A stretch of 27,164 bases of DNA from Sporisorium sorghi (GCA_023212695.1 JALCCG010000280.1:1-27164); one strand, 5' to 3'; counted from the first letter of the stretch, positions 18,769 to 27,094 are shown. Notes: a model not told the origin generated them from the letters alone. Made by a program: numbers and translations.

Positions 18769-18776
18769 TCACGTGA
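18769..18776. promoter_or_regulatory. CACGTG box (bHLH-type site), TCACGTGA
   Basis: A perfect TCACGTGA palindrome about 135 bp upstream of RHO4. It shares the CACGTGAT core with two other intergenic boxes in this window (8194 and 14785). Function is inferred from the motif. Confidence 0.4.
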
Positions 18777-18932
18777 TGCTTCGAGGTGAGACTCTAACAT
18801 TGCTCGAAATTATTCACGAACCCCAACTTCGGTGCGAGCTCGGTCCTTTTTTTGGGGTTGAGCTGCAGAAGCGCACGGAAGCGCACAATTGGACAGAAGC
18901 GCAGCAGCAGGCGCAGCAGCAGCACCAACGCA

Positions 18933-18952
18933 GTGTGTGTGTGTGTGTGTGT
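18933..18952. repeat. (GT)10 dinucleotide repeat
   Basis: Ten GT units in the RHO4 / unrecognised-gene spacer, a typical microsatellite. Confidence 0.85.
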
Positions 18953-19250
18953 TGGTGTGGAGGAAAAAATGTCAATCTGCTCATCTTGTATTCTTCTATT
19001 CTGGCAATCAACTTTAAAGGTGCCCTGCGCTGCGCACACCCACTTCATCTGGGCACTCCCGAAGCGGAAAGTGTAGTCGGCTCAGTCGCAGTGGCAGCGC
19101 CAATGGCAGCGCAAGTTGCAACGCAAGTTGAAGCAGGACAAGGCTTTTCAAGCTCGACAATGCGGCTGCTTGCATTCGAAACATAAAAAACCCCCCTCCC
19201 CCTCCTTTCTTCCTCCCTCCCAACGAGCACCGTCGACAACTCTCGTCAAG

Positions 19251-20368
19251 ATGGAGATGGACACCGCCTACTTGCAGTGCGCCGACACGATCATCTTCCA
19301 CGATCTCCAACGTGAGCTTCATCAATTTGTCTACTGGCACGTCACCGAGTCCGTTCGAGATGGCTACCAGCTCGATGTCGATCAGCGTGAGGTTGCCAGT
19401 CGTCTTCGTGATGTCGAGGTCGAGTGGAAGGATGTACAGGAGGCTGCAGAGCGCGCCAAGGTCAGATTCGCCAGACAATTCGTCGTTACTCGGCCATTTG
19501 CAGCATCTGCGGGCGCAAACAACAGCTCGCAACGCCAACACGCCGTGGTCGATTCGCCCTTCCGCGTCGACGTCGCGACGCGCCGCATGGTCGACTCGCT
19601 GCTCGACCACGCCTTGCCGCACAACGCGCTGTTCGACACGCTCCGCTTTCCCTCGGCCGCCTCGGGTCTCGGCCGCGGTCGCCAGCCAGGACTACGTGCC
19701 CGTGCTCGAGCGCCTCGCCAACTCGCACTACACGCTCGTCAAGAATGTGACGCTGATCGAAAGGGTGTCAGCTCATGACCGCCATCAGCACGGTCAGTGG
19801 CGTGCTGGCGCTGCCCGAGCTGCAGTCGGTAGCGCGCGACCACGCGGACGCCGTTTTGAGCAAGACGAGTCTGCAGTTGGTGTTGGGATCGTTGCATTTG
19901 CTCATGCATGAGCTGGTCAAGGCGCAGGATCAATTCAAGTTGGTGTTGGACGCGTTGAAGCCCAGTGCTCGGGGTGGTGGTGGTGGTCGCGCTGTAGCTG
20001 CTGCCAGCGCCGCCAGCACCGCCAGCGCTGTGGACCAAGTGCAGCCGCAACCCGCGAACAACCACGACCAAGAAGCAAGAGGGCAGGCCGAACAAGTGAC
20101 GATCAACATTCAGACCCGCGTGCATGGCCAGACGCTACTGCTGCTCGCAAAGACGTGCTGGATGACACACAAGAAGCATCAGGCCTTCAAGTTTTTCCGC
20201 TGGTTCACCAAGTGGTACTCCGCGCAGCAGGCGCAGCGCGTGGCTGACCACGATCGTGCGCAGGAGGAGGATCAGCAGCACGAGGCTGGCCAAGAGCAGC
20301 TGAATATCGAGCTCGAGCAGCTCGACATGGTATGGTGGAACCGCATCGTGCAGATCATCGAGGCTTGA
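19251..20368 (+). CDS. Unrecognised protein; coding frame shifts twice
   Basis: I do not recognise this protein. Coding signal (G/C at third positions, sensible amphipathic residues) starts at the ATG at 19251 and runs in one frame to about 19664. It continues in the next frame from about 19666 to 19767, then in the third frame to a stop at 20368. Each switch equals one extra base, and both fall at a GGG (in CTCGGGTCTC and in AAAGGGTGTC). The gaps are far too small for introns. Read as one product it would be about 370 residues, mostly helical, with an Arg/Glu-rich N-terminal part (QREVASRLRDVEVEWKDVQE), a Gly/Ala low-complexity stretch near the middle of the last segment, and a Trp/Phe-rich C-terminal helix (FKFFRWFTKWYSAQQ). 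It may be a pseudogene, a sequence-error case or a recoded gene. Neighbours give no clue to its function. Confidence 0.6.
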
Positions 20369-20507
20369 GCGTCGAGGTGCACATAGTCTAGCACACGGGT
20401 CCATGTCGGGAGTACGTAAATGCTGAAGTCGAAAGTACACATGTTGACGTCGCCAATGGCAATGAACAATTTTTCCTCTCCTTTCGGTTCCAGTGCACCG
20501 CTCTACT

Positions 20508-22556
20508 CTACCCCTCATCCTCCCTCTCGCGCTTCCTCTTGGCTGCTCCATCCCTCACCGGCCGATGCTGCGCCGCCGGATGCCGCGCCAACTGCTGCGG
20601 CACCTGGCTCAACTTGGATTTGGCCAACTCGTGCTTCAGGTCCCAAAACAGATCCGCATCCGACTGGTCCACAAACGTGATCGCGGTGCCCTTCTTGCCC
20701 GCCCTGCCCGTGCGGCCGATCCTGTGAATGTACGCCTCGATATTGTTGGGCATTGCAAAGTTCACCACGAGGCCTACGTCGGCAACGTCGATGCCGCGCC
20801 CTGCCAGATCCGTGGCGACGAGCACCTGCGCCTGGCCCGCCCGGAGCGCCGCAAGCGCGTCCTCGCGCATCGCCTGGGTCTTGCCCGAGTGCAGCGTGGC
20901 GGTGTGGAAGCCACTCCGCGCCAGAAACGCGCTCAGCTGGTCCGCGGCCTTTTTCTGGTTGACGAACACGATGATGGGCACCAGGTGGGCTGAGCGCTGC
21001 AATATCGCGACAAGCCGGCTGCGGCGCGCGTCGTCCGAGCCGACAAACTCGACAATCTGCTCGACGCTGGCGACGGCCTGGCCTGCGTCGCCGATGGTCA
21101 CCGTCGCGGGCCGCCGCAGGTAGACGCGTGCCATGCGCTCGACCGCGGGCGGCATCGTGGCCGAGTAGAGCATGGTCACGCGGTAAGCCTTGCTCGACAC
21201 CGGCGCTTGAGCGTCAGCAGAGTCCGGCTCGAGGTTCGACACGGGCAGCGAATCGAGGATAAAGTTGACCTGCGGCTCAAAGCCCATATCCACCATCTTG
21301 TCCGCCTCGTCCATGACGACGTACGTGCACTGGCTGAGCACCAGCACGTGTCGCTCGATACAATCCTTCAACCTTCCGGGCGTGGCGATCACGATCTCGG
21401 CGCCATCGCGCAACGCATACGCCTGGTCGTTGACGTCCCTGCCGCCGACAATCGACACGCATCTCAAGCCGAGCCGCGCGGCAAACTTGTTGGTCTCGCT
21501 CTCGATCTGCTGCGCGAGCTCGCGCGTCGGCACCAGGATCAGCGCCTGCGGACCCAGCGCTTTCGTGTGCTCGTCCAGCCGCGGCAGTTTGGTGATGAAG
21601 GCCAGGAGCGGGATGAGGAACGACGCGGTCTTGCCGGAGCCAGTTTCTGCGATGCCGATCAAGTCGCGGTTTTGGAGGCCGATGGGGATGGCTTGGCGCT
21701 GGATGGGCGAAGGGTCTTTGTACCCGATCTCGTCGATGGTGTGCAGGATGGAGGCAGGGATGGTGGATTCGCGCCATGAGCGGAGCGGTTTGGGGATGTT
21801 GCCGCCGCGTGCGGAAATGCCAAAGTCTTCGCGGAAGATGCGCCAGTCGCGCTCTGTCATGTGCGCAAGCGGTTTGGTGCTCCAGTGCGTCGTGTCGTCG
21901 AAGCGCCGGTCGAGTGGGTGTTTGGCAGTGGCAGTTGCAGCTGGAGCCGAGTCGGTTTGCAGCTGGACGGCCAGAGATTCAGCGGCAGTGTCGTGCTCCT
22001 CGCCCCAGTCGAATACGAACTTTCTGTCTGTGGGTTTGCGTTTGGGTTTTTTCTGCGTGTCGTGCTTGAGGCCGAGGTAGCGACGCCGGATCGAGGCCTG
22101 TTCGGATTCGGTGAGCGGGGCGTCTGAGACTCGATTTGCAGTGCCTGCAGTGCCTGCAGTGCCGACATCCAAGCGTTGATTGGAAGGCTGCGGTGGGCCA
22201 GTGGATCGACGCTCTCCGTCGCCGTCTCTGTTGCTGCGCTTGTCCTCCCTCGCATCAGCACTGCCGTAATCCAACTGCCCGCCATCGTGACGGTGTCGAT
22301 CCGCACCCCTGTCGCTCTCCGATGCGCGCGCTGCCTGTCTCGAGCTGGACGCAGCAGACCGAGCCGCTTCCTGCTCAAACTCGAGACGCCGTTGGTGCTG
22401 CTGTGCATGCTTCTCTGCCCGTTGGCGCTCTTGCTCCTGATGCTCGTGTGCAGCTTTGGCGGCGCGTTCTGCTTTCGAGAGGAAGCGCGGTTTTAGTATA
22501 GAGTCCTGCTTCTGCTTGGCGAGTATCTCTGCGACCGAGAGTGGCTGTTTCGACAT
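20508..22556 (-). CDS. PRP28: Spliceosomal DEAD-box helicase PRP28/DDX23
   Basis: Predicted 682-residue helicase that exchanges U1 for U6 at the 5' splice site during spliceosome activation. The ATG at 22556 (AACC before it) starts MSKQPLSVAEILAKQK. The charged N-terminal region contains FLSKAERAAKAA and FVFDWGEEHDT, both typical of PRP28, followed by HWSTKPLAHMTERDWRIFREDFGISARGG. The helicase core shows the Q-motif (PSPIQRQAIPIGLQ), Walker A AETGSGKT (around 300-306), PTRELAQQ, ATPGRL, DEAD (about 414-417), SAT (about 464), ATDLAGRGID and HRIGRTGRAG (about 611-620). A short Arg/Lys/Glu tail ends the protein. All motifs are intact and no intron is needed, which is notable for a splicing factor but normal for this gene set. 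It diverges from the acyl-CoA dehydrogenase. Confidence 0.96.
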   Translation of the reverse strand: MSKQPLSVAEILAKQKQDSILKPRFLSKAERAAKAAHEHQEQERQRAEKHAQQHQRRLEFEQEAARSAASSSRQAARASESDRGADRHRHDGGQLDYGSADAREDKRSNRDGDGERRSTGPPQPSNQRLDVGTAGTAGTANRVSDAPLTESEQASIRRRYLGLKHDTQKKPKRKPTDRKFVFDWGEEHDTAAESLAVQLQTDSAPAATATAKHPLDRRFDDTTHWSTKPLAHMTERDWRIFREDFGISARGGNIPKPLRSWRESTIPASILHTIDEIGYKDPSPIQRQAIPIGLQNRDLIGIAETGSGKTASFLIPLLAFITKLPRLDEHTKALGPQALILVPTRELAQQIESETNKFAARLGLRCVSIVGGRDVNDQAYALRDGAEIVIATPGRLKDCIERHVLVLSQCTYVVMDEADKMVDMGFEPQVNFILDSLPVSNLEPDSADAQAPVSSKAYRVTMLYSATMPPAVERMARVYLRRPATVTIGDAGQAVASVEQIVEFVGSDDARRSRLVAILQRSAHLVPIIVFVNQKKAADQLSAFLARSGFHTATLHSGKTQAMREDALAALRAGQAQVLVATDLAGRGIDVADVGLVVNFAMPNNIEAYIHRIGRTGRAGKKGTAITFVDQSDADLFWDLKHELAKSKLSQVPQQLARHPAAQHRPVRDGAAKRKREREDEG

Positions 22557-22646
22557 GGTTTCGGGCCCTCGATTCGACTCGAACCGACTCGGGCTTTGAC
22601 GGTTGTCTGCGTTAAACGGGATCGGTTGTTGAACGGTGGAATGGAG

Positions 22647-22648
<2 letters not shown>

Positions 22649-22678
<30 letters not shown>
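22649..22678. repeat. (AG)15 dinucleotide repeat
   Basis: Fifteen AG units, followed by degenerate AG-rich sequence to about 22695, lie about 95 bp upstream of the PRP28 start. On the gene's strand this is a pyrimidine (CT) tract, as often found near fungal transcription starts. Confidence 0.85.
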
Positions 22679-22689
<11 letters not shown>

Positions 22690-22890
22690 GAGAGGAAGGT
22701 CGAAAATCACAGTGTGTGGAGAATATGAGTCCCGAGTTCCGCATTTCTTTTTTTTGCCAAAGATGTTACATCGGGCAAAAGGCTGAGCTTGGACCCTCTT
22801 TTTTTTTCGCAGGCGCGCACAAAAAGTCGCACGCTGCATTTCACACGCTTGCTTTTCTCGCCCCACACTGCAGCAACGCTGGTCAAAAGT

Positions 22891-22936
22891 GGCAGGCAGG
22901 CAGGCAGCCAGACAGCCAGCCAAGCAGCCAAGCAGA
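22891..22936. repeat. Degenerate GGCA/CCAG/AGCA short repeats
   Basis: Four GGCA units are followed by a run of CCAGACAGCCAGC-like and CAAGCAGC-like four- to seven-base units. This is simple-sequence DNA in the promoter spacer with no assigned role. Confidence 0.7.
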
Positions 22937-23047
22937 GTCTCATTTTGCGGGGAAGCTGAGATGAGGCTCCTCGACCCTCTTTTTATACTGTAAGTTAGCG
23001 AGGTTTCTCACTCACTTGCTCACCACCATCCCTAGAAACTCAAAGAG

Positions 23048-24481
23048 ATGTCTTCGTCGCTCACCAAACCAACCGTGCCCTTCTCGGAGGCGGCCTGGAT
23101 CCAAGGCCTGCCGTCGTCCATCTTCACGTCCCCATCCCACATCAAGCTGCGCGAGTGGTGTCGCAAATGGTGCGACGACGTGCTCATCAACCTCGGCGCC
23201 AAGTACGAAGCAGCGGGTGTGATTACGGACGACGAGGCCTACCAGCGAGCTGCTAAGGACGGCGTACTGTTTGCATTCGCCACGGGCGTATATGTGCATC
23301 CCAAGATCGCCGCCATCGCTGAGGCGGCGGGCGTCGCGCTGCCTGCAGGCATCAAGGCGGACGAGTGGAACAACATCCACGACTATATCATCTGGGACGA
23401 GCTCAATCGGTGTGCGAGCTCCGTGCTCGTGGGCCTCGTCGGCGGGCTGACGTACGGCTGTGGGCCCATCATGCATTTCGCCACGGACGAGCAGAAGCAG
23501 CGCTGGCTTCCCGACATTCTTTCGGGCAAAAAACGCATCTGTCTCGCCATCACCGAGCCGCTGGCGGGGAGCAACGTGGCGAACCTCAGCACCGAGGCGA
23601 AGCTCATCGAGGAGAACGGCGAGAAGTTCTACCTCGTCAACGGCACCAAGAAGTGGATCACCAACGGCATCTACTCGCACTGGTTCACTACGGCGGTGCG
23701 TACATCGGGCAAAGCGGGTGACGCGGCGGGCATCTCGCTGCTCCTCATTCCGCGCGGACCGGGAGTGACGACGAAACAGATGAAAATGCTCCCCGGCGGC
23801 GCCTCGGGTACCACTCTTGTCGAGTTCGACGACGTCAAGGTTCCTGTTGCAAATCTGATCGGAAACCAAGGCGACGGTCTCAAACTCGTGTTTTTCAACT
23901 TCAACCACGAACGCCTCACCATCGCCTTCGTCGCGCTCCGCTACGCACGTGTGTGTATCGAGGACGCCATCGCCCACACCCGTCGCCGCGAAGTTTTCGG
24001 CAAAAAGTTGATCGACCAGCCCGTTGTGCGCTACAAGATCGGCCACATGGCGCGCGAGATCGAGGCGCTCCAGGCGTGGGTTGAAAGTATCGTGTTCCAG
24101 CAGTTGAATCTGACCATCGAAAAGTCAAACGTGCTGACGGGAGGCACGTGTGCGCTGCTCAAGGCGCATGCGGGCATCGTGCTGGATAACGTGGTCAGGG
24201 AGGCGGTGCATTTGCTCGGCGGCATGGGCCTCACCAAGGGCGGCACGGGCGAGAGGATCGAAAGAATCTATCGCGAGGTCAAAGGTAAGCGTCAATCCTT
24301 TTTCCTTCTCACGTCTCTACAACTTGGCTTTGCAGTATACTCACCACGCTCTTTGCATTCGATTCGTTCTGGTCGGCTGAACCTCACAGGCCTCACCGTC
24401 CCCGGCGGAAGCGAAGACGTGCTCATCGACCTCGGTGTCCGCCAGCAGCTCAAGCTCGTCGGTCCCAATAGCAAGTATTGA
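23048..24481 (+). CDS. Acyl-CoA dehydrogenase family flavoprotein (one intron)
   Basis: Predicted 442-residue acyl-CoA dehydrogenase after removing a 105-nt intron (24285-24389). Such enzymes oxidise an acyl-CoA to the enoyl-CoA with FAD and pass electrons on; the substrate here is unknown. The start ATG at 23048 has G at -3. The N-terminal helical domain covers about residues 30-160. The FAD-binding middle domain has ICLAITEPLAGSNVANL (about 164-180) and YLVNGTKKWITNGIYS. The C-terminal helical domain has FFNFNHERLTIAFVALRYAR, RREVFGKKLIDQPVVRYKIGHM and HLLGGMGLTKGG. The final segment REVKGLTVPGGSEDVLIDLGVRQQLK forms across the splice junction. The GGSED element occupies the position where many family members carry the catalytic Glu segment; that alignment is inferred. 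No clear mitochondrial presequence or C-terminal SKL-type signal is seen. Confidence 0.92.
   Translation: MSSSLTKPTVPFSEAAWIQGLPSSIFTSPSHIKLREWCRKWCDDVLINLGAKYEAAGVITDDEAYQRAAKDGVLFAFATGVYVHPKIAAIAEAAGVALPAGIKADEWNNIHDYIIWDELNRCASSVLVGLVGGLTYGCGPIMHFATDEQKQRWLPDILSGKKRICLAITEPLAGSNVANLSTEAKLIEENGEKFYLVNGTKKWITNGIYSHWFTTAVRTSGKAGDAAGISLLLIPRGPGVTTKQMKMLPGGASGTTLVEFDDVKVPVANLIGNQGDGLKLVFFNFNHERLTIAFVALRYARVCIEDAIAHTRRREVFGKKLIDQPVVRYKIGHMAREIEALQAWVESIVFQQLNLTIEKSNVLTGGTCALLKAHAGIVLDNVVREAVHLLGGMGLTKGGTGERIERIYREVKGKRQSFFLLTSLQLGFAVYSPRSLHSIRSGRLNLTGLTVPGGSEDVLIDLGVRQQLKLVGPNSKY
24285..24389 (+). other. Intron in acyl-CoA dehydrogenase (105 nt, in frame, no stop)
   Basis: The donor is GTAAGC after TCAAAG, and the acceptor is CTCACAG before GCCTCACC. 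Removing it joins VKG to LTVPGG, the expected family sequence. The intron length is a multiple of three and contains no in-frame stop, so a retained form would add 35 residues. A second acceptor TTTGCAG (24329-24335) would give a 51-nt intron, also in frame, but would leave 18 extra residues in a conserved region. Confidence 0.85.
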
Positions 24482-24679
24482 AGAGTTCCGACTGCTTAAA
24501 CGTCTCATTCCGATGAATCACGAATTGCTTTAACAGAGAGGGTAGTGCTCTTCTCCCAAGGTTGCCGCCTGTCAAATGCCGCCGTGATGAGAGTGCGAGG
24601 ACGCAACACGGTCATCTGAAGTCGAGCTCACCAAGTCAAGGAAATCTATAAATGCAATGCCCGCCATTTCTCGCGCCTC
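24482..24679. other. Spacer between acyl-CoA dehydrogenase and tRNA-Thr
   Basis: 3' region of the dehydrogenase and upstream flank of the tRNA gene. A TATAAATG stretch lies about 35 bp upstream of the tRNA 5' end, a position compatible with an upstream Pol III TATA-like element. Confidence 0.4.
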
Positions 24680-24751
24680 GCCTCCTTAGCTCAGCGGTAG
24701 AGCACTTCACTAGTAATGAAGAGGTCAGTCGTTCGAGTCGGCTAGGAGGCA
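24680..24751 (+). tRNA. tRNA-Thr (anticodon AGT)
   Basis: A complete cloverleaf can be drawn. The acceptor arms GCCTCCT / AGGAGGC are fully paired. The D arm is GCTC / GAGC, and the anticodon arm CTTCA / TGAAG encloses the loop CTAGTAA with anticodon AGT. A five-base variable loop and T arm AGTCG / CGGCT (one G-T pair) around TTCGAGT follow. The discriminator base is A at 24751. There is no intron and no encoded CCA. The internal A box (TTAGCTCAGCGG) and B box (GTTCGAGTC) are present. The first anticodon A is expected to be inosine, reading ACT, ACC and ACA codons. Confidence 0.97.
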
Positions 24752-24757
24752 GTTTCC

Positions 24758-24765
24758 TTTTTTTT
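24758..24765 (+). terminator. RNA polymerase III terminator (T8)
   Basis: A run of eight T begins seven bases after the tRNA's last base, as expected for Pol III termination. Confidence 0.9.
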
Positions 24766-25735
24766 CGCACATTTTTGCACCCCCTTTCCACGAAAGGATT
24801 GCTTGTCAGACGTCAAAGGATCGCCCGGCAACCATTGCGATGTTGGAGCTTTCGGCATGAGATTCGGCGGCAAGGAGACCCGGTGCCCAAAGCGAGGTGC
24901 GAGGGGGTGATATATCTTTCAGGAACGCCGCTTTTTTTTTTTTTTTTTGGGCCGACAAGATTGTCGATCATTGACATTGCTGCATGAAAGCAAGCCGATG
25001 TAGCGCTTGGTGCCAGCAGATCTTGCTGGTAGCATCTTGCGAACGGCTTGCCAGTCAGACCCTGCAGCTCTGAGGGTGGTCGATGAGTCCTGTTGTGCAG
25101 AGAGCGCGGCGAGCGATGTAGTGCGAGCGCAAACAGTCAAGGCATTCCTTGGCGTCAGAGGCCAAGCCGAGGCTTTTTCCTGTCAGAAAAAGTGCATCAC
25201 TTCGACTGCCAGCCTCGATCCTGCTGTGGCCAATGCCGAGACTTGTTCTTAGCCGGCAGAGCAAGCAGCAGTCCCAAGCGAGCCAGCCAGGAACGCAACT
25301 GCATGATCGACGACACACAGGCATGCATGCTCGCGGCCTGGATCGGCAGTGCATTGTACGCAGGCCAGGCACCGTTTTGCCGAGCGAAATGCAGGAAAGC
25401 GCGCGGTCCATGGTGCTAGGCGCACCCAACGGCAGGGTCTGAAGGAATGCCAAGCCTTTTCTTTGGCGGCCGCGTTCATGCCGATCTGCTCGTGCCCCCC
25501 CCCCCCTTATGCGACGGCGACGGCACCAAACATCACGGTGCTCAGTCGTGCCGTTGAGAGGCGGTATGATGGGAGTGTGTGTACGGCTGAATCGATGTGG
25601 AAGACGGGTGCAAAGGGGGTGAAACGGCACGCACTTCTGCGTCTTGGTTCGCACGGCTCGCTGCTTCTGATACGTGCTTCGTCGACCCGGTTCCGTGGAA
25701 AGGGTGGTGCAGACGCCTGAAGCCTCGATCGTCCC
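24766..25735. other. Gene-poor stretch between tRNA-Thr and the secreted-protein gene
   Basis: About 970 bp with no convincing gene. It has a T18-type run near 24931-24948, a small inverted repeat CCAGCA / TGCTGG around 25012-25030, and a C13-type run near 25498-25507. A minus-strand open frame of about 310 codons spans 25055-25990, but its composition looks like the complement of simple-sequence DNA rather than a protein. Confidence 0.55.
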
Positions 25736-25746
25736 TATAAGGTTGT
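25734..25746 (+). promoter_or_regulatory. TATA-like element followed by a pyrimidine tract
   Basis: CCTATAAGG (TATAAG at 25736-25741) precedes a strongly CT-rich stretch at about 25790-25980. A TATA-like box followed by a CT block is a common promoter layout in fungi. It would start a long (500-700 nt) leader for the secreted-protein gene. This is inferred from sequence only. Confidence 0.4.
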
Positions 25747-25796
25747 ACCTCTTCTTCGACATTTGTTCATCTACTTGGACGCCGTCGGTCCGTCTC

Positions 25797-25975
25797 AACA
25801 TCGCCTCTCTTTCAGGTCGTCTCTGTCTCTCTCTCTCTCTTCCTGAACATCGTCTCTCTTTCTCGTCATTTCTCTCTCTCTCTCGTTGTCTCTCTCTCGT
25901 CGTCTGTCCTTCTCCGTCGTCTCTGCTTCTCAGCATCGCCTCTCTTTTCTTCCACTCGTTTCTCATCCCTGTTCC
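25797..25975 (+). repeat. CT-rich leader with repeated CATCGYCTCTCTTT units
   Basis: A polypyrimidine stretch dominated by TCTC runs contains three copies of CATCGCCTCTCTTT or CATCGTCTCTCTTT (near 25799, 25848 and 25934). It probably lies in the transcribed leader of the downstream gene. Confidence 0.65.
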
Positions 25976-25996
25976 GTCATTATCAAGCACAACACT

Positions 25997-26215
25997 GTCT
26001 CTACGTCAGCGTCTTGCGCACCAGCCATCCAACTCCAGAGCTACTGAGCAAAATACTGCCCTCTAGCGGCGTCTTGTCCTTTCTCAAAAGCTAGCACCAA
26101 CATCTCCACCGTGTCTCTACAGCAGCGTCTGGCACACCACTGCGCTCGCAATACTCGTTAGCAAGCATCTTTTTCAGCACATTCGTCTCTACAGCGGCGT
26201 GTTGCGCGTCCTTTC
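25997..26215 (+). repeat. Four degenerate copies of GTCTCTACAGCGGCGTCTTGCGC
   Basis: Imperfect copies occur at 25997-26025, 26058-26079, 26113-26140 and 26185-26215. Their CTCTA cores are 62, 54 and 72 bases apart, so spacing does not keep a reading frame. They lie between the CT-rich tract and the secreted-protein ATG. Confidence 0.6.
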
Positions 26216-26451
26216 ACTCGATCGCAAGCTCGAACAACACGGAACGGCAGCTTGTTGCCAGCCAGCAAGCGTGGGCACCTCGCAGGCACTTGACGCGCCC
26301 AACGACTGTCAACTGGCAGCTAGCTTCCTTGCACCGTCACGCTGGCGGGCAGCAACGTCGTCGCCTGTCGCAGCGCGCTTTTTCCACCACGACCACCAGC
26401 AGTAGCACCGCTTGTCTCCCGCCACTCAACCCTGCCCAAGTGAACCGCACC

Positions 26452-26922
26452 ATGCCGCCTCGCCAGCCTAGGACACGCGCCCAGCCTATGCGCCTGCTCG
26501 TCTTGACTCTGCTCACACTGCTGCTTCTCTACGCCTGCCCCGCGCACAGTCTGCCACTCGCCTCGCCGCGCAACAACGAGAGCGTGTCGATGCTGCGCCT
26601 ACGCTTCCCGAACGCGCCCTCGCGCACGCTGGCGCTCTCGCAACCGAGTGCGGACCTGGACCCACTGATCCCGCTCGATCCGCACGCCGTCGCTCTGCAC
26701 CCCGACGAACAGCTGCCAGAGCATCAGACGCCACTCCAACCGCATCGACAACAGCACGACCAGCTGCTGGGCATAGCAGCCGCACAGGATCACAAGGAGC
26801 CACCAGCGCGGTATTTGGCGGCTGAGCGCGGCTACGCCAGGCAAGCGCGGCTGTTTGAGTCTCCAAATCAGACAGAGAGCCGGCGCAGGCGCGAGGTGCG
26901 CTTGTTGGAGTATCTCGCCTGA
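26452..26922 (+). CDS. Small predicted secreted protein (unrecognised)
   Basis: Predicted 156-residue protein of unknown function. The ATG at 26452 (CACC before it, A at -3) is the first in the frame. It begins with a basic stretch (MPPRQPRTRAQPMR), then a strong hydrophobic core LLVLTLLTLLLLYACP and a likely signal-peptidase site after AHS near residue 33. The mature part, about 120 residues, is rich in Pro, Leu, Gln, Arg and His, and has no cysteine. It has two N-glycosylation sequons (NES, NQT) and a basic run SRRRREVR near the C-terminus that could be a Kex2-type processing site. It resembles nothing I can name. Smut genomes encode many small secreted proteins of unknown role, some of them plant-infection effectors, but nothing here proves that function. 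Third-position G/C bias supports coding. Confidence 0.6.
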   Translation: MPPRQPRTRAQPMRLLVLTLLTLLLLYACPAHSLPLASPRNNESVSMLRLRFPNAPSRTLALSQPSADLDPLIPLDPHAVALHPDEQLPEHQTPLQPHRQQHDQLLGIAAAQDHKEPPARYLAAERGYARQARLFESPNQTESRRRREVRLLEYLA

Positions 26923-27050
26923 AATGCGGCTCTCACATCTCGACGGACTTTGGACAATACAAGCGGAATCGGAACCTTGAATACCAAGACGTATCATCAT
27001 TGCGAGTGCGTGTCTGTGCGTGAGAGAAAAGTGCAGCTTGTTTTTTTTTT

Positions 27051-27051
<1 letters not shown>

Positions 27052-27093
<42 letters not shown>
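27052..27093. repeat. Poly-T homopolymer (T42) near right end
   Basis: Forty-two T, preceded by T10-G (27041-27051), lie about 70 bases from the right end. The C-rich terminal bases beyond it (several C4-C7 runs) have unusual composition and may be low-quality contig-end sequence. Confidence 0.9.

Positions 27094-27094
<1 letters not shown>

Larger units (their letters stand above)
18635..19250. other. Divergent intergenic region RHO4 / unrecognised gene
   Basis: A 616-bp spacer with two outward promoters. It contains a CACGTG box about 135 bp upstream of the RHO4 start (18769-18776), GCAG-rich repeats at about 18900-18923, a (GT)10 repeat (18933-18952), an ATAAAAAA TATA-like stretch near 19183-19190, and a pyrimidine tract at 19190-19220 just before the plus-strand ATG. 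Confidence 0.6.
22557..23047. promoter_or_regulatory. Bidirectional promoter PRP28 / acyl-CoA dehydrogenase
   Basis: A 491-bp spacer. It contains an (AG)15 run (22649-22678) continuing as AG-rich sequence to about 22695, which is a CT-rich leader on the PRP28 strand. It also has T runs at 22747-22755 and 22798-22807, (GGCA)4 plus CCAG/AGCA repeats (22891-22936), and a TTTTTATA TATA-like motif near 22980-22987, about 60 bp upstream of the plus-strand start. Confidence 0.55.

Noticed and set aside
19655..19775. Micro-introns explaining the two frame shifts
   Set aside because: The non-coding gap at each switch is under about 10 bases. The only nearby GT...AG pairs are about 24 bases, a multiple of three that would not change the frame, and they lack a branch site.
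25012..25030. Small palindrome CCAGCA / TGCTGG as a regulatory hairpin
   Set aside because: Six-base arms are expected by chance at this scale, and no T run or gene end is adjacent.
25055..25990. Minus-strand open frame of about 310 codons
   Set aside because: Its N-terminal half is an Arg/Glu repeat produced by the complement of the CT-rich tract. There is no third-position bias or recognisable domain, and it runs antisense to a likely leader.
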